A DNA stretch of 64,000 nt from Dactylosporangium roseum (GTDB taxonomy: Bacteria; Actinomycetota; Actinomycetes; Mycobacteriales; Micromonosporaceae). Under the pieces are notes generated by a model. It had not been told where the DNA came from and searched no databases. It saw only the letters and a list, made by a program, of their open reading frames with translations. Below are positions 24,510-33,202 of this stretch, piece by piece (position 1 is the stretch's first letter; every line of letters begins with the position of its first letter). A program made the position numbers and the translations under genes. The DNA lies in contig NZ_CP073721.1 of assembly GCF_025264685.1 (NCBI RefSeq), forward strand, positions 4,207,001 to 4,271,000. The letters run 5' to 3'.

Positions 24510-25154
24510 TCACTTGCTCGGGGACGGGGAGGCGGAGCCCCGCGGACCACGGCCGCCGGCGTGACCCGGGCCCTTGCCCGGCTCTCGGTCCGGGTCGCCG
24601 CCATGGTCCGCGCGCAGGGCGGCGTCGAAGATCGACGTGGCGGTCGCGGTGTCGCCGGACACGACGCCGACCACGGTGACCGCGTCGCCCACCTTGACGT
24701 CACCGATCTTGCCGGAGCCGTGGTTCACCTTCGTGTCCGCGCCGACGGTGAACGTGGTGCTGTGGTCGTCCTCGCTCTTCGCCGTGATCGATGTCGGGCT
24801 CACCGCGGTCACGGTGCCCGACTGGAGGCGGTGCGTGACGAACTTGCCGCTGCTGTCCTTGACCACGAAGTCGCCGTGCAGCGCCCCCTTGCTGCCGCCG
24901 CGTTCGGCACCGCCGCCCCGGCCGCCCGGCATGCCGTAGCCGCCGTGGCCCGGTCCCTGCTGGACGACGGCCCCGCCGGTGCTCGCGGCGTTCGCGACGG
25001 CCACCCCGCCACCGATCACGATCACGCCCGAGACGGCCGCCACGATGCCGATCTTGAGCTTCGAGTGCCTCGAGCCGCGCGGCCCGCCGCCACCGGGGGC
25101 GGCCGGCGGCGTCCAGGGTGCCGGCCCGGCACCGTACGTTGCGTCCTCGGTCAT
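24510..25154 (-). CDS. Membrane-anchored DUF5666 protein
   Basis: A 214-residue protein. A Gly/Pro-rich cytoplasmic start is followed by a single hydrophobic span (KIGIVAAVSGVIVIGGGVAV), a Gly/Arg-rich linker, then a DUF5666 beta-barrel: GDFVVKDSSGKFVTHRLQSG, TVTAVSPTSITAKSEDD and TFTVGADTKVN, with KVGDAVTVVGVVSGDTATAT. The C-terminal tail is GPRGSASPSPSK. DUF5666 is an OB-like fold of unknown ligand found in envelope proteins. The ATG is supported by GGAGGACTT just upstream. It converges on the ESX-like pair. Confidence 0.82.
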   Translation of the reverse strand: MTEDATYGAGPAPWTPPAAPGGGGPRGSRHSKLKIGIVAAVSGVIVIGGGVAVANAASTGGAVVQQGPGHGGYGMPGGRGGGAERGGSKGALHGDFVVKDSSGKFVTHRLQSGTVTAVSPTSITAKSEDDHSTTFTVGADTKVNHGSGKIGDVKVGDAVTVVGVVSGDTATATSIFDAALRADHGGDPDREPGKGPGHAGGRGPRGSASPSPSK

Positions 25155-25440
25155 GGAAGTCCTCCCAGTACGTCCTGCGGTCGTTCTCCAGCCGACGGTG
25201 CGGTCGCAACCTGGCACCGCGATTCCGTGGACCTGCCAATACCCTGTGAATTCCGCGCTACGGCCAGAAGGTGAACCCGTGGCGGACCGTCCCGTTGTTC
25301 CACGGCGTCGACGAGCGGGTGCCGGTGGACGGCCTGGAGTTCGGCGCGCGGGTCCTCGACCGGTTGCTCCGCGGCTGCCGGCCGGCGTGGTGCTGCCGGC
25401 GCGGTGGGAACCGGGGTGCTCGCCGCCGGGCGCCGGTGCG
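25155..25440. other. Intergenic region without a supported gene
   Basis: Between two leftward genes. A plus-strand frame beginning at 25271 has AGAAGG before its GTG and a brief protein-like start (NPWRTVPLFHGVDERVPVDG, then LEFGARVLDRLLRG), but it degenerates into Arg/Gly-rich sequence and enters the neighbouring gene. It may be a broken gene; I cannot name a family. Confidence 0.35.
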
Positions 25441-26172
25441 TCAGCCCGGGAACGGCTGGCCCTCCGGATAGCGGGTGACCTGGGTCGGCTCGGCGCCGCC
25501 GTCGACGCGGAACGTCAGGCGGGTGCTGCCGATGACGATCTCGTCGCCGGGGTTGAGCGCCGCCGTCGCGACGCGCCGGCCGTTGACCAGCGAGCCGTTC
25601 GCCGAGCCCAGATCGGTCAGCACCACCCGGTTGCCGTCGTAGTCCAGCCGGGCGTGCTGGCGTGAGGCGCGCACGTCGGGCAGGCGCACCGTCGCCTGCT
25701 CGCCGCGGCCGATCACGGTCGAGCCGACCGGCAGCAGGTAGTTGCCGCCGTCGTCGGTCACCAGCCGCACCCCGAACGCCTGCCGGGCGGGGGTCTCGCC
25801 GCCGGTGTGGACGCTCGCGATGATCCGGAACAGGCCGGTGTCGAGGGCCGCACCGCGGTCGACCTCGACGAGCACGTCACCGTAGACGGCCCAGCCCTGC
25901 TCCCCGATGTATTCCGCCTGCGACTGCGCGAGCTCCTGGGCGAGCGCGGACGCGTACGGCGCCAGGCGCGAGTGGTCGTTGGGTGAGAGCTCGATCACGA
26001 ACCGGTTCGGCACGAGGATGCGCCCACCCGACACGGTGGTCTTGTGCGCGTCGGCTTCCCGCTGCATGGCGTTGAGGATCTCGACGGGGTGGACGACCCC
26101 TTTGAACACCTTTGCGAAGGTGCCCTCGACGATGCCTTCCAGCCGCTTCTCGAAGCGTTGCAGCACGCCCAC
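25441..26172 (-). CDS. DUF3662-FHA phosphopeptide-binding protein (FhaA-like)
   Basis: A 243-residue protein. Residues 1-120 form DUF3662 (VLQRFEKRLEGIVEGTFAKV, VHPVEILNAMQREADAH, RILVPNRFVIELSPNDH). Residues about 150-235 form an FHA domain with IGRGEQATVRLPDVRASRQH and DLGSANGSLVNGRRV, the GR, SRxH and NG residues that bind phosphothreonine. In mycobacteria FhaA acts with PknB in cell-wall control and sits with pknA/pknB/rodA; none of those genes is here, so this copy is either unlinked or a paralogue. The GTG start follows GAGGGGGAAA. Usual FhaA proteins are much longer because of an extended linker. Confidence 0.88.
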   Translation of the reverse strand: MGVLQRFEKRLEGIVEGTFAKVFKGVVHPVEILNAMQREADAHKTTVSGGRILVPNRFVIELSPNDHSRLAPYASALAQELAQSQAEYIGEQGWAVYGDVLVEVDRGAALDTGLFRIIASVHTGGETPARQAFGVRLVTDDGGNYLLPVGSTVIGRGEQATVRLPDVRASRQHARLDYDGNRVVLTDLGSANGSLVNGRRVATAALNPGDEIVIGSTRLTFRVDGGAEPTQVTRYPEGQPFPG

Positions 26173-26321
26173 TGTGCGTTTCCCCCTCTGGTCCGGACCG
26201 GTCCCACTGTCTACCACGAGTGTGCCCGCCGGGCCCGGCCCGCCGCACCGGGACAATGCTCCCGGTGGGACGGGACTCCGGGCCGGTCCGGCCCGGGTCG
26301 TACCGGCGGCACCGTGGTCGC

Positions 26322-27035
26322 ATGACCACCACTGTCACCGAAACTACTCGCCGCGCCGGACGCGGCTGGGCACTCAGCGGCGCCCTCGGCGGCCTCGTCG
26401 GCCTGGCCGGCCTCCTCGTCGGCGCCGACCTCACCGCCACCGTGGGCGACGGGATCAAGGACAACACCCTGGTCGTCGCGGCCATCGCCGACCACCGCGG
26501 GTACGTCTGGGCGTACCAGGTCGTGTGCTCCGTCGCGGCGGTCTGCATCGTGATCTTCGCCGCCGGGCTGCGCCGTCACCTCGGCGCGCAGGAGCCGGCC
26601 GGCAGCCTCGTCCCCGGCGTCGCCGCCGCGGGCCTCGGTCTCGTCGCCGCGACGCTCGTCGTGGGCGGCGGCATCTGTACCGAGCTGTACTGGGCGCTCG
26701 GCGAACCCGAACGCTGGGACCCGGACACCGTCGCGAGCCTCGTCGAGATCTACAACACGATCGCGTGGCTGTGGGTGGGTGCCGGGGTCAGCGCGGCCGC
26801 GGTCGCCGTCGGCGGATTCCGGCACGGCTCCGCGAGCCGCTGGCTGGCCGCGGTCAGCGCGCTGCTCGCGCTGCTGGTGTTCGCCACGCAGGTGTTCCCG
26901 GCGCAGTACGGGTCGCTGTTCCCGGGCGCCCTGTGGGTGTCCGTGGCCGGCCTGGCGTTCCTGTTCGGCGGCCAGCGCGGCGGTGCCGGTCCCGAGCGGG
27001 CCGGGACACCGTCCCGCGTCACCGGGACCGGATGA
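26322..27035 (+). CDS. Six-span integral membrane protein
   Basis: A 237-residue protein with spans at ALSGALGGLVGLAGLLVG, AYQVVCSVAAVCIVIFAAGL, AAAGLGLVAATLVVGGGI, IAWLWVGAGVSAAAVAVGGF, LAAVSALLALLVFATQVF and FPGALWVSVAGLAFLFGG. I recognise no named family; an acidic loop (DPDTVASLVEIYNT) separates spans three and four. It ends about 18 bases before the sensor kinase gene and is likely co-transcribed with the two-component pair, so it could be an accessory or target. Confidence 0.65.
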   Translation: MTTTVTETTRRAGRGWALSGALGGLVGLAGLLVGADLTATVGDGIKDNTLVVAAIADHRGYVWAYQVVCSVAAVCIVIFAAGLRRHLGAQEPAGSLVPGVAAAGLGLVAATLVVGGGICTELYWALGEPERWDPDTVASLVEIYNTIAWLWVGAGVSAAAVAVGGFRHGSASRWLAAVSALLALLVFATQVFPAQYGSLFPGALWVSVAGLAFLFGGQRGGAGPERAGTPSRVTGTG

Positions 27036-27053
27036 TCGTTACTGTCGCTGACG

Positions 27054-29039
27054 ATGAACATCGCGCGGATCGCCTGGCCGTTGTCCGGTGCGAGCCTGGT
27101 CCTGGCCGTCCTGGCCGGCTGGCTCGCGCTGGGCAACGGCGCGTCCGTCGGCGACGTCAGCAGCCTGGCGTCGATCGCCGCCTGCGCCGTCACCGGCGGG
27201 CTCATCGTGCGCCGCCGCCCCGGCAACCCGGTCGGCCCGCTGCTGCTCGGCAGCGCGCTGAGCTTCATCCTCCTGGAGGTCTGCGGCCAGGCGGCGGTCC
27301 GCACCGGGAACCCCGCGCTCGCCTGGCCGCAGACCTGGCTGTGGGTGCCGGGCAACCTCGGCCTCGCCCTCGTGCCGGCCTTCTTCCCGGACGGGCGCCT
27401 GCCGCGCCGGTGGCGCCCCGCCGTCCGGGCGCTGCTCGGCGTGGCCGCCGTCGCCGCGGTGACGGGCGCCCTGCGCCCCGGCCAGAACGACCAGGTCCGC
27501 CCGCGGGCCCCGGCCAACCCGCTCGGCGTCGCCGCGCTCGCGGACCTCGCGCCGGCCGTCGAGACCGTGTTCACCGTCGCCGCCGGGATCGCCTTCGTCG
27601 TGGGCGCCGGCGCCGTCGTGCTGCACACCCGCACCCTCACCGGAGCGCGGCGCCAGCAGGCCCGCTGGCTCGCGTACGCGGTCGGGCTGGTCGCCCTCGT
27701 CGTCCTCGGCCGGCTCGCCGCCGGCCTGCTCGACGACCGGCCGGACCGGGTCTGGCCGCTCGCCGAGCCCTGGGACGTCGCCGGCGGGGTGGCGATCGCG
27801 CTCATCCCGGCCGGCATCGGCATCGCCGTCCTGCGCCACCGGCTGTTCGACATCGACCTGCTCATCAGCCGTACCGTCGTGTTCGTCGCCCTGTCCGCCG
27901 GAGTCGCCGGCGCCTACCTGCTGGTCGTCGGGGTGCTCGGCGCGTCCTCGGTCGTCGCCGCCGTGGTGGCCGCGCTCGTCTTCGGCGCGCTGCGCCAGTG
28001 GCTGCAGCGGCGGGTCAACCTGCTCGTGTACGGCGAGCGCGACGACCCGTACACCGTCCTGACCCGGCTGGGGGAGCGCCTGGCCCAGGTACCCGACCCG
28101 GGCGCGATCCTCGAGACGAGCACCGCGACGGTCCGGGAGGCGCTGCAGCTCTCGTACGTCGGGATCGAGGTCGGTGGCGGCCGCTCGTACGAGCTGGGCA
28201 CCCGCCCGCCGAACCCGGCCGCGCTGCCGCTCGTCGCCGGTCGGGAACCCGTGGGCACGCTGCTGCTCGGCCCGCGCCCCGGCGAGGCGGCGCTCGGACC
28301 GCGGGACCTGCGGCTGTTGGAGGACCTGGCCCGGCACATCGGCGTCGCCGTCCAGGCGGTCCGGTTCTCCGCCGACCTGCGCCGCTCCCGCGAGCAGCTC
28401 GTCGTCGCCCGCGAGGAGGAGCGCCGCCGGCTGCGCCGCGACCTGCACGACGGCCTCGGCCCCACCCTGGCCGGGCTGACCATGCGCGCCGAGGCCGCCC
28501 AGGAGGTCGGCGGCGAGGAGGCGACGCGGCTACTCGACGAGATCGTCGCCGACGCGCGGACCGCCGTCGCCGACGTGCGGCGGCTCGTGGAGGGCCTGCG
28601 CCCGCCGGCACTCGATACGCTCGGCCTGGTCGGCGCGCTCCGGTCGCACCTCGCCGGCTGGTCCGGCACCGGCGGGCCGCGGGTCACCGTCGACGCGCCG
28701 GAGGACCTGGCGGGCCTGCCGGCCGCGGCCGCGCTGCCCGCCGCGACCGAGGTGGCCGCGTACCGGATCGCGCTGGAGGCGCTCGCCAACGCGCGCCGGC
28801 ACGCGGGGGCCACCGCGGTGCGCCTGCGGCTGCGGCTCGACGAGGGCTGGCTGGTGCTCAGCGTCACCGACGACGGCCACGGCACGACCGCCGTGGCACC
28901 GGGAGCGACCGGGACGGGTGGGGTGGGGATGCATTCGATGCGCGAGCGGGCCGAGGAACTGGGTGGCACGCTGAGCGTCACGTCGTCGCCGGCCGGGACG
29001 AGGGTCTCGGCACGGCTGCCGCTGGAGGTGGTGCCCTAG
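27054..29039 (+). CDS. NarL-type sensor histidine kinase
   Basis: A 661-residue protein. About eight membrane spans fill residues 1-310, a GAF-like region lies at about 330-440, and a HisKA_3 dimerisation domain has RRLRRDLHDGLGPTLAGLTM with the phospho-acceptor His465. The HATPase domain has IALEALANARRHAGA as N box and TDDGHGT and GTGGVGMHSM as glycine boxes. The N-terminal spans resemble the 7TM-type sensors of actinobacteria. The cognate response regulator gene overlaps by one base (TAGTG), so the pair is translationally coupled. Signal unknown. Confidence 0.92.
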   Translation: MNIARIAWPLSGASLVLAVLAGWLALGNGASVGDVSSLASIAACAVTGGLIVRRRPGNPVGPLLLGSALSFILLEVCGQAAVRTGNPALAWPQTWLWVPGNLGLALVPAFFPDGRLPRRWRPAVRALLGVAAVAAVTGALRPGQNDQVRPRAPANPLGVAALADLAPAVETVFTVAAGIAFVVGAGAVVLHTRTLTGARRQQARWLAYAVGLVALVVLGRLAAGLLDDRPDRVWPLAEPWDVAGGVAIALIPAGIGIAVLRHRLFDIDLLISRTVVFVALSAGVAGAYLLVVGVLGASSVVAAVVAALVFGALRQWLQRRVNLLVYGERDDPYTVLTRLGERLAQVPDPGAILETSTATVREALQLSYVGIEVGGGRSYELGTRPPNPAALPLVAGREPVGTLLLGPRPGEAALGPRDLRLLEDLARHIGVAVQAVRFSADLRRSREQLVVAREEERRRLRRDLHDGLGPTLAGLTMRAEAAQEVGGEEATRLLDEIVADARTAVADVRRLVEGLRPPALDTLGLVGALRSHLAGWSGTGGPRVTVDAPEDLAGLPAAAALPAATEVAAYRIALEALANARRHAGATAVRLRLRLDEGWLVLSVTDDGHGTTAVAPGATGTGGVGMHSMRERAEELGGTLSVTSSPAGTRVSARLPLEVVP

Positions 29040-29698
29040 TGACCGATGCCGTACGGGTGCTGGTCGTCGACGACCACGACCACTTCCGGGCCGGCCTGCG
29101 CGCGCTGCTGGCCACCAGCCCGGAGGTGGCCGTCTGCGGCGAGGCGGCCAGCGGCGAGGAGGCGCTGACGGCCGTCGCCCGGCTGCAGCCGGACGTGGTG
29201 CTGCTGGATCTGGCCATGCCGGGCATGGGCGGCATCGCCGCCACGGAGCGGATCGTCGCCACGACCCCGCACGTCCGCGTGCTCGTGCTGAGCATGGCGG
29301 ACGATGACGACTCGGTGTTCGCGGCCCTGCGCGCCGGTGCCCGGGGCTACGTGCTCAAGGGCGCCCGCCGGGTGGAGATCATCCGCTCGATCACGGTGGT
29401 GGCCGACGGCGAGGCGATCTTCGGCCCCGCGATCGCGACCCGGTTGATGGGATACTTCGCCGGGCTGGACCGGGCGGCCCCGGAGCCGTTTCCCGAGCTG
29501 ACCCAGCGGGAGCGGCAGATCCTGGCGCTGATCTCGCGACACCTGACGAACCCGCAGATCGCCCAGCGGCTGGCCCTGAGCCAGAAGACGGTCCGCAACC
29601 ACGTCTCGAACATCTTCGCGAAGCTCCAGGTGGCGGACCGGACCCAGGCCATCATGCTGGCGAGGGACGCGGGCCTGGGCGACCAGCCGGCCCGCTGA
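29039..29698 (+). CDS. NarL/FixJ-family response regulator
   Basis: A 219-residue protein with a receiver domain: VLVVDDHDHFR carries the acidic pair, VVLLDLAMPG the phospho-acceptor Asp57, and YVLKGA the conserved Lys. A LuxR-type helix-turn-helix follows from about 150 (LTQREREILALISRHLTNPQ and SQKTVRNHVSNIFAKLQV). It is the partner of the kinase immediately upstream. Binding sites and targets cannot be seen. Confidence 0.94.
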   Translation: MTDAVRVLVVDDHDHFRAGLRALLATSPEVAVCGEAASGEEALTAVARLQPDVVLLDLAMPGMGGIAATERIVATTPHVRVLVLSMADDDDSVFAALRAGARGYVLKGARRVEIIRSITVVADGEAIFGPAIATRLMGYFAGLDRAAPEPFPELTQRERQILALISRHLTNPQIAQRLALSQKTVRNHVSNIFAKLQVADRTQAIMLARDAGLGDQPAR

Positions 29699-29754
29699 CC
29701 GGGTTCGGAGTGGGTGGAGGTTTGACCGGCGGCCGCCGGGAGAAGTCTCGCCGA

Positions 29755-30657
29755 ATGTCCGAGGTCACCGTCGTCATCGCCACCCGGAACCGGGCCGCCA
29801 CGTTGCGGCGGACCGTCGGGCGGCTGCTGGAACTGCCCGAGCGGCCGCAGGTCATCGTCGTCGACAACGGGTCGGCCGGGGGGCCGGCGGTCTGCCCGCC
29901 CGAGGTGCTCGTCCTGCCGCTCCGCCGGAACCTCGGCGCCGTCGCGCGGAACCACGGTGCCGCAGTCGCCGATACGCCGCTCGTCGCGTTCGCCGACGAC
30001 GACTCCTGGTGGGCCCCCGGCGCGCTCGACCGTGCCGCCGGCATCTTCGCCGGGCATCCCCGCCTCGGCCTGCTCGCCGGTCACGTCCTCGTGGGCGACG
30101 ACGAGCGGACCGACCCGGTCTCGGCGTTCATGGCGACGGCGCCGCTCGGCGCCGCCGACGACCTGCCGGGGCCGTCGGTGCTGGGGTTCCTGGCCTGCGC
30201 GGCCGTGGTGCGGCGCGAGGCGTTCCTCGGCGTCGGCGGGTTCGACCCCGTGGTCCGGTTCATGGGTGAGGAGGAACGGGTGGCGTACGACCTGTTCACC
30301 GCCGGCTGGGGACTCGCCTACCGGGCCGACGTCGTCGCGCACCACCACCCCCGGGCCGGCGCGGACGACACCGGGAAGCGGGTCCTCACGGCACGCAACC
30401 GCGTCCTGACCGCCTGGCTGCGCCGGCCGCTGCGGGTCGCCGTCGGTGCGACCGCCGCGCTGCTGCGGGCCGCGCCGGGCGATCCGGTCGCGCGGCGGGC
30501 CGCCGTACAACTCGCCGCGCGACTGCCGCGGGCGCTGGTCGGCCGGCGGCCCGCCGGCCCGGACCTGGAGGCCGCGATCGAGCGCCTGGCGGCCGGCACT
30601 ACCGCGCCGACCAGTTCGCCCAGTTCACCACGTCGATCGCGATCAGCCGCCCGGTGA
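29755..30657 (+). CDS. Family 2 glycosyltransferase
   Basis: A 300-residue GT-A enzyme. VTVVIATRNRAATLRRTVGR is the nucleotide-binding opening, VIVVDNGSAGG follows, and VAFADDDSWWAPGALDRAA carries the metal-binding DxD. GVGGFDPVVRFMGEEERVAYD supplies the acceptor-side acid motif (E/D-D/E). No membrane anchor at either end. It ends 59 bases inside the convergent flavoprotein gene, an unusual tail-to-tail overlap, so the last about 20 codons (rich in Ser/Arg) may not be functional. Sugar donor and acceptor unknown. Confidence 0.88.
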   Translation: MSEVTVVIATRNRAATLRRTVGRLLELPERPQVIVVDNGSAGGPAVCPPEVLVLPLRRNLGAVARNHGAAVADTPLVAFADDDSWWAPGALDRAAGIFAGHPRLGLLAGHVLVGDDERTDPVSAFMATAPLGAADDLPGPSVLGFLACAAVVRREAFLGVGGFDPVVRFMGEEERVAYDLFTAGWGLAYRADVVAHHHPRAGADDTGKRVLTARNRVLTAWLRRPLRVAVGATAALLRAAPGDPVARRAAVQLAARLPRALVGRRPAGPDLEAAIERLAAGTTAPTSSPSSPRRSRSAAR

Positions 30658-30997
30658 GCCGGAACCGGGGATAGCGCTCGGACAGCAGCGCCACGGCACG
30701 GCGGCCCTCGGCGCCGTCCGGGTCGACGTCGCGGGCCACGCCGTCCGCCCGTACCCACCACAACTCGGACCAGTCGTCGGCGTAGTGGTCGACGAGGACG
30801 GAGGCCTTGGGATTCGCCGCCAGGTTCGCCAGCCGGCGCAGCTCCGTGCCGCGTTTCGGCTTGGCGTCCACGCCGTGGTAGATGGTGTCCTCGACGAGCA
30901 CGAACACGATCGGCACCAGGTGCGGCTGCTCGTCGGGCCCCACGGTGGCCAGGCGGGCCACCGGCGCGGCCGCGAACCGCTCGCGGACGTCCTTCAT
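30599..30997 (-). CDS. PPOX-class F420/flavin-dependent oxidoreductase (TIGR03668-like)
   Basis: A 132-residue split-barrel protein: VRERFAAAPVARLATVGPDE, QPHLVPIVFVLVEDTIYHGV, AKPKRGTELRRLANLAANPK, VDHYADDWSELWWVRADGVA and a closing IDVVNWANWSAR. These match the F420-dependent PPOX subgroup (TIGR03668). Family members bind F420 or FMN and reduce unknown substrates. Its start overlaps the stop of the LLM-class gene (ATGA), so the two form an operon. The end overlaps the convergent glycosyltransferase by 59 bases. Confidence 0.87.
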   Translation of the reverse strand: MKDVRERFAAAPVARLATVGPDEQPHLVPIVFVLVEDTIYHGVDAKPKRGTELRRLANLAANPKASVLVDHYADDWSELWWVRADGVARDVDPDGAEGRRAVALLSERYPRFRLTGRLIAIDVVNWANWSAR

Positions 30998-31830
30998 TCG
31001 CCCTCGAAGGTGGCGATCGCCGTCTCCCACTCGTCGAGGGCCCGCTCGACCCGGCTCTTCGGCGCCGACGGCAGCCACCCGCTGGCCCGCCGCACCCCGG
31101 CCTCGTGGAGCCGCTCCAGCACCTTCGGGTCCGGTGGCACGCTGACCACCTGCACGTCGATCGGCCGGTCGGCCCGGGACCGCAGCTCGGCGATGCGCGG
31201 GAAAACGCTCTCGTCGTAGTTCGGGAACCACGCGTCGCCGACGGCCAGCACCCGGTCGAGGACGCCGGGACCGGTGCCGCCGACGAGGATCGGCGGATGC
31301 GGCCGCTGGACCGGCTTCGGGTAGCACAGGATGCGGTCGAACGACACGTGCCGCCCCTGGAACGACGCCTCGTGGTCGCGCCAGATCACCTTCATCGCCT
31401 CGACCCGCTCGCGCATGACCGCCATCCGCACCCGCGGGTCGGTGCCGTGGTTGCGCATCTCCTCGCGGTTCCAGCCGGCGCCGACGCCGAACTCGAAGCG
31501 GCCGCCGGACAGGTGGTCGATCGACGCCACCTCCTTCGCCGTGATGATCGGGTCCCGCTCGACCACCAGGCAGATGCCGCTGCCGACGCGCAGGGTGCTG
31601 GTCGCGACCGCGGCCGCGGTCAGCGCGACGAAGAGGTCGAGGGTGTGCCAGTACCGGCGGGGAAGCTCGCCCTCGCCGCCGCCCGCGGCGTACGGCGTGT
31701 CGCGGCTGGCCGGGATGTGGGTGTGCTCCGCGAAGAAGAGGGCCGACTGCCCGCGCTCCTCGACCAGCCGCGCCAGTGGCCCCGGCCCCATGGCGTCGTG
31801 CGTGGGGAAGTATCCGACACCGAAATCCAT
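30994..31830 (-). CDS. LLM-class F420-dependent oxidoreductase
   Basis: A 278-residue TIM barrel of the luciferase-like monooxygenase superfamily: MDFGVGYFPTHDAMGPGPLA, SALFFAEHTHIPASRDTPY, STLRVGSGICLVVERDPIIT, and the family hallmark SIDHLSGGRFEFGVGAGWNREEM. Such proteins are F420-dependent reductases in actinobacteria. It is coupled to the PPOX-class gene by an ATGA overlap, so two F420 enzymes are made together and could act in one pathway. Substrates unknown. Confidence 0.9.
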   Translation of the reverse strand: MDFGVGYFPTHDAMGPGPLARLVEERGQSALFFAEHTHIPASRDTPYAAGGGEGELPRRYWHTLDLFVALTAAAVATSTLRVGSGICLVVERDPIITAKEVASIDHLSGGRFEFGVGAGWNREEMRNHGTDPRVRMAVMRERVEAMKVIWRDHEASFQGRHVSFDRILCYPKPVQRPHPPILVGGTGPGVLDRVLAVGDAWFPNYDESVFPRIAELRSRADRPIDVQVVSVPPDPKVLERLHEAGVRRASGWLPSAPKSRVERALDEWETAIATFEGE

Positions 31831-31963
31831 GCCCCCTGTCTACCCCGCGTGACGGCCGGCACGGGCGGCATCGCGGCAACCTCGTCCGGTTCGAGCGAGC
31901 CGCGCCGGGTAGGGGCCTACGGAACGCCCCGAGGAACACTCCGACCACCTCCGGAGGCACGCC

Positions 31964-32770
31964 ATGGACGCGTCGGCTACCTTCATCGGTACGGCGACCG
32001 TGCTGCTGCGCATCGGCGAGTTCACGGTCCTGACCGACCCGAACTTCCTGCACGCCGGGCAGCGCGCGTACCTCGGCTACGGCCTGTCGACGAAGCGGCG
32101 GACCGATCCGGCCATGGGGATCGGCGACCTGCCGCCGCTCGACGGGATCGTGCTGTCCCACCTGCACGGCGACCACTTCGACCGGGTGGCCAGGCGCGGG
32201 CTGCTCCGCTCGCTGCCGATCGCCACGACCCGCGAGGCGGCGCGCCGGCTCCGCCGGTGGCGGTTCACCGGTGCGGTGGGACTGCCGGACTGGGAGCGGA
32301 CCACGTGGCGGCGCGGGAACGAGGCGCTGCGGATCACCGCCGTGCCGGCCCGGCACGGCCCGGACGGCATCTACCGCATGATGCCGGAGACCATGGGCAG
32401 CGTCATCGACTGGGAGGTCGACGGCGTCCGCCGGCTGCGGCTCTACATGAGCGGCGACACCCGCTTCCGGGAGAGCGTGCTGCGGGAGATCCCGCAGCGG
32501 TTCGGCGACATCGACACGGCGTTCCTCCACCTCGGCGCCACCCGCCTCGGCGGCGTCATGTTCACCATGAACGGCCGTGAGGGGGTCGAGCTGACCAGGC
32601 TGATCCGGCCGCGGCGGGCCATCCCGATCCACTACGACGACTACAAGGCGTACCGGGAGCCGGTGTCGCGGTTCCTCGACGTCGCCACGAACAGCGGCCT
32701 CGGCGACCAGGTCCGCCCGATCCACCGTGGCGAGACGATCGACCTCGCCGGCGTGGTCGATCGACGGTAG
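31964..32770 (+). CDS. MBL-fold metal-dependent hydrolase (UlaG/NAPE-PLD-like)
   Basis: A 268-residue metallo-beta-lactamase fold enzyme. ATFIGTATVLLRIGEFTVLTDP opens the fold, VLSHLHGDHFDRVAR gives the HxHxDH zinc motif, PARHGPDG a third ligand region, YMSGDTRF the bridging Asp, and IPIHYDDYKAYREP the last His. The layout (short, no C-terminal domain) resembles UlaG-like and NAPE-PLD-like hydrolases; the substrate is unknown. CCGGAGG gives a strong ribosome-binding site. A short acidic ORF follows 48 bases later. Confidence 0.87.
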   Translation: MDASATFIGTATVLLRIGEFTVLTDPNFLHAGQRAYLGYGLSTKRRTDPAMGIGDLPPLDGIVLSHLHGDHFDRVARRGLLRSLPIATTREAARRLRRWRFTGAVGLPDWERTTWRRGNEALRITAVPARHGPDGIYRMMPETMGSVIDWEVDGVRRLRLYMSGDTRFRESVLREIPQRFGDIDTAFLHLGATRLGGVMFTMNGREGVELTRLIRPRRAIPIHYDDYKAYREPVSRFLDVATNSGLGDQVRPIHRGETIDLAGVVDRR

Positions 32771-32818
32771 CGCCCCACCCGGAGGGGTGGACCGGGCAGG
32801 AGGGGGTAACCAGGCGGT

Positions 32819-33043
32819 ATGACCAACGAGGACGAGCGTTACACCATGGGTACCACCGGCACCCCGGGCCGCTCCGGTGCGGACGCGATCGACGAGGACG
32901 ACGCCGTCAACGGCTCGGCCGTCGGCGCACGCACCGTCGGGCTCGGCGGCGAGCCCGACGACCCGGCGCTGCCGTTCGACCACCAGCCCGAGCCGGGCGA
33001 CAAGCTGCATCTGCCCCGCGACGCGGTGCAGCGCGGCGACTGA
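32819..33043 (+). CDS. Small acidic hypothetical protein
   Basis: A 74-residue protein (TNEDERYTMGTTGTPGRSGA, DAIDEDDAVNGSAVGARTVG, GDKLHLPRDAVQRGD), rich in Asp, Gly and Pro and probably disordered. GGAGGGGGTAA lies upstream of the ATG. No family recognised. It is 160 bases ahead of a membrane-anchored protein, so it may belong to that operon. Confidence 0.5.
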   Translation: MTNEDERYTMGTTGTPGRSGADAIDEDDAVNGSAVGARTVGLGGEPDDPALPFDHQPEPGDKLHLPRDAVQRGD

Positions 33044-33202
33044 CCCGCCGTCCCGCGCCGCGTGGCGCGTGGCCGCGTGGCCGCGCGGCGCGGGTGACGT
33101 TGGGGATGAGCCGCTCCGCCGGCGACCGCTGGCGGACGGTGCGACACGGGCCGCGGGCTAGCGTCAAGATGCGAGTGCCGGTCTCCCGACTGGAGGAACG
33201 CG

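Noticed and set aside
30599..33010. An 803-codon open frame on the minus strand
   Set aside because: Only its last 132 codons match a family. The rest runs antisense to the MBL and LLM genes and is a GC-driven open frame.
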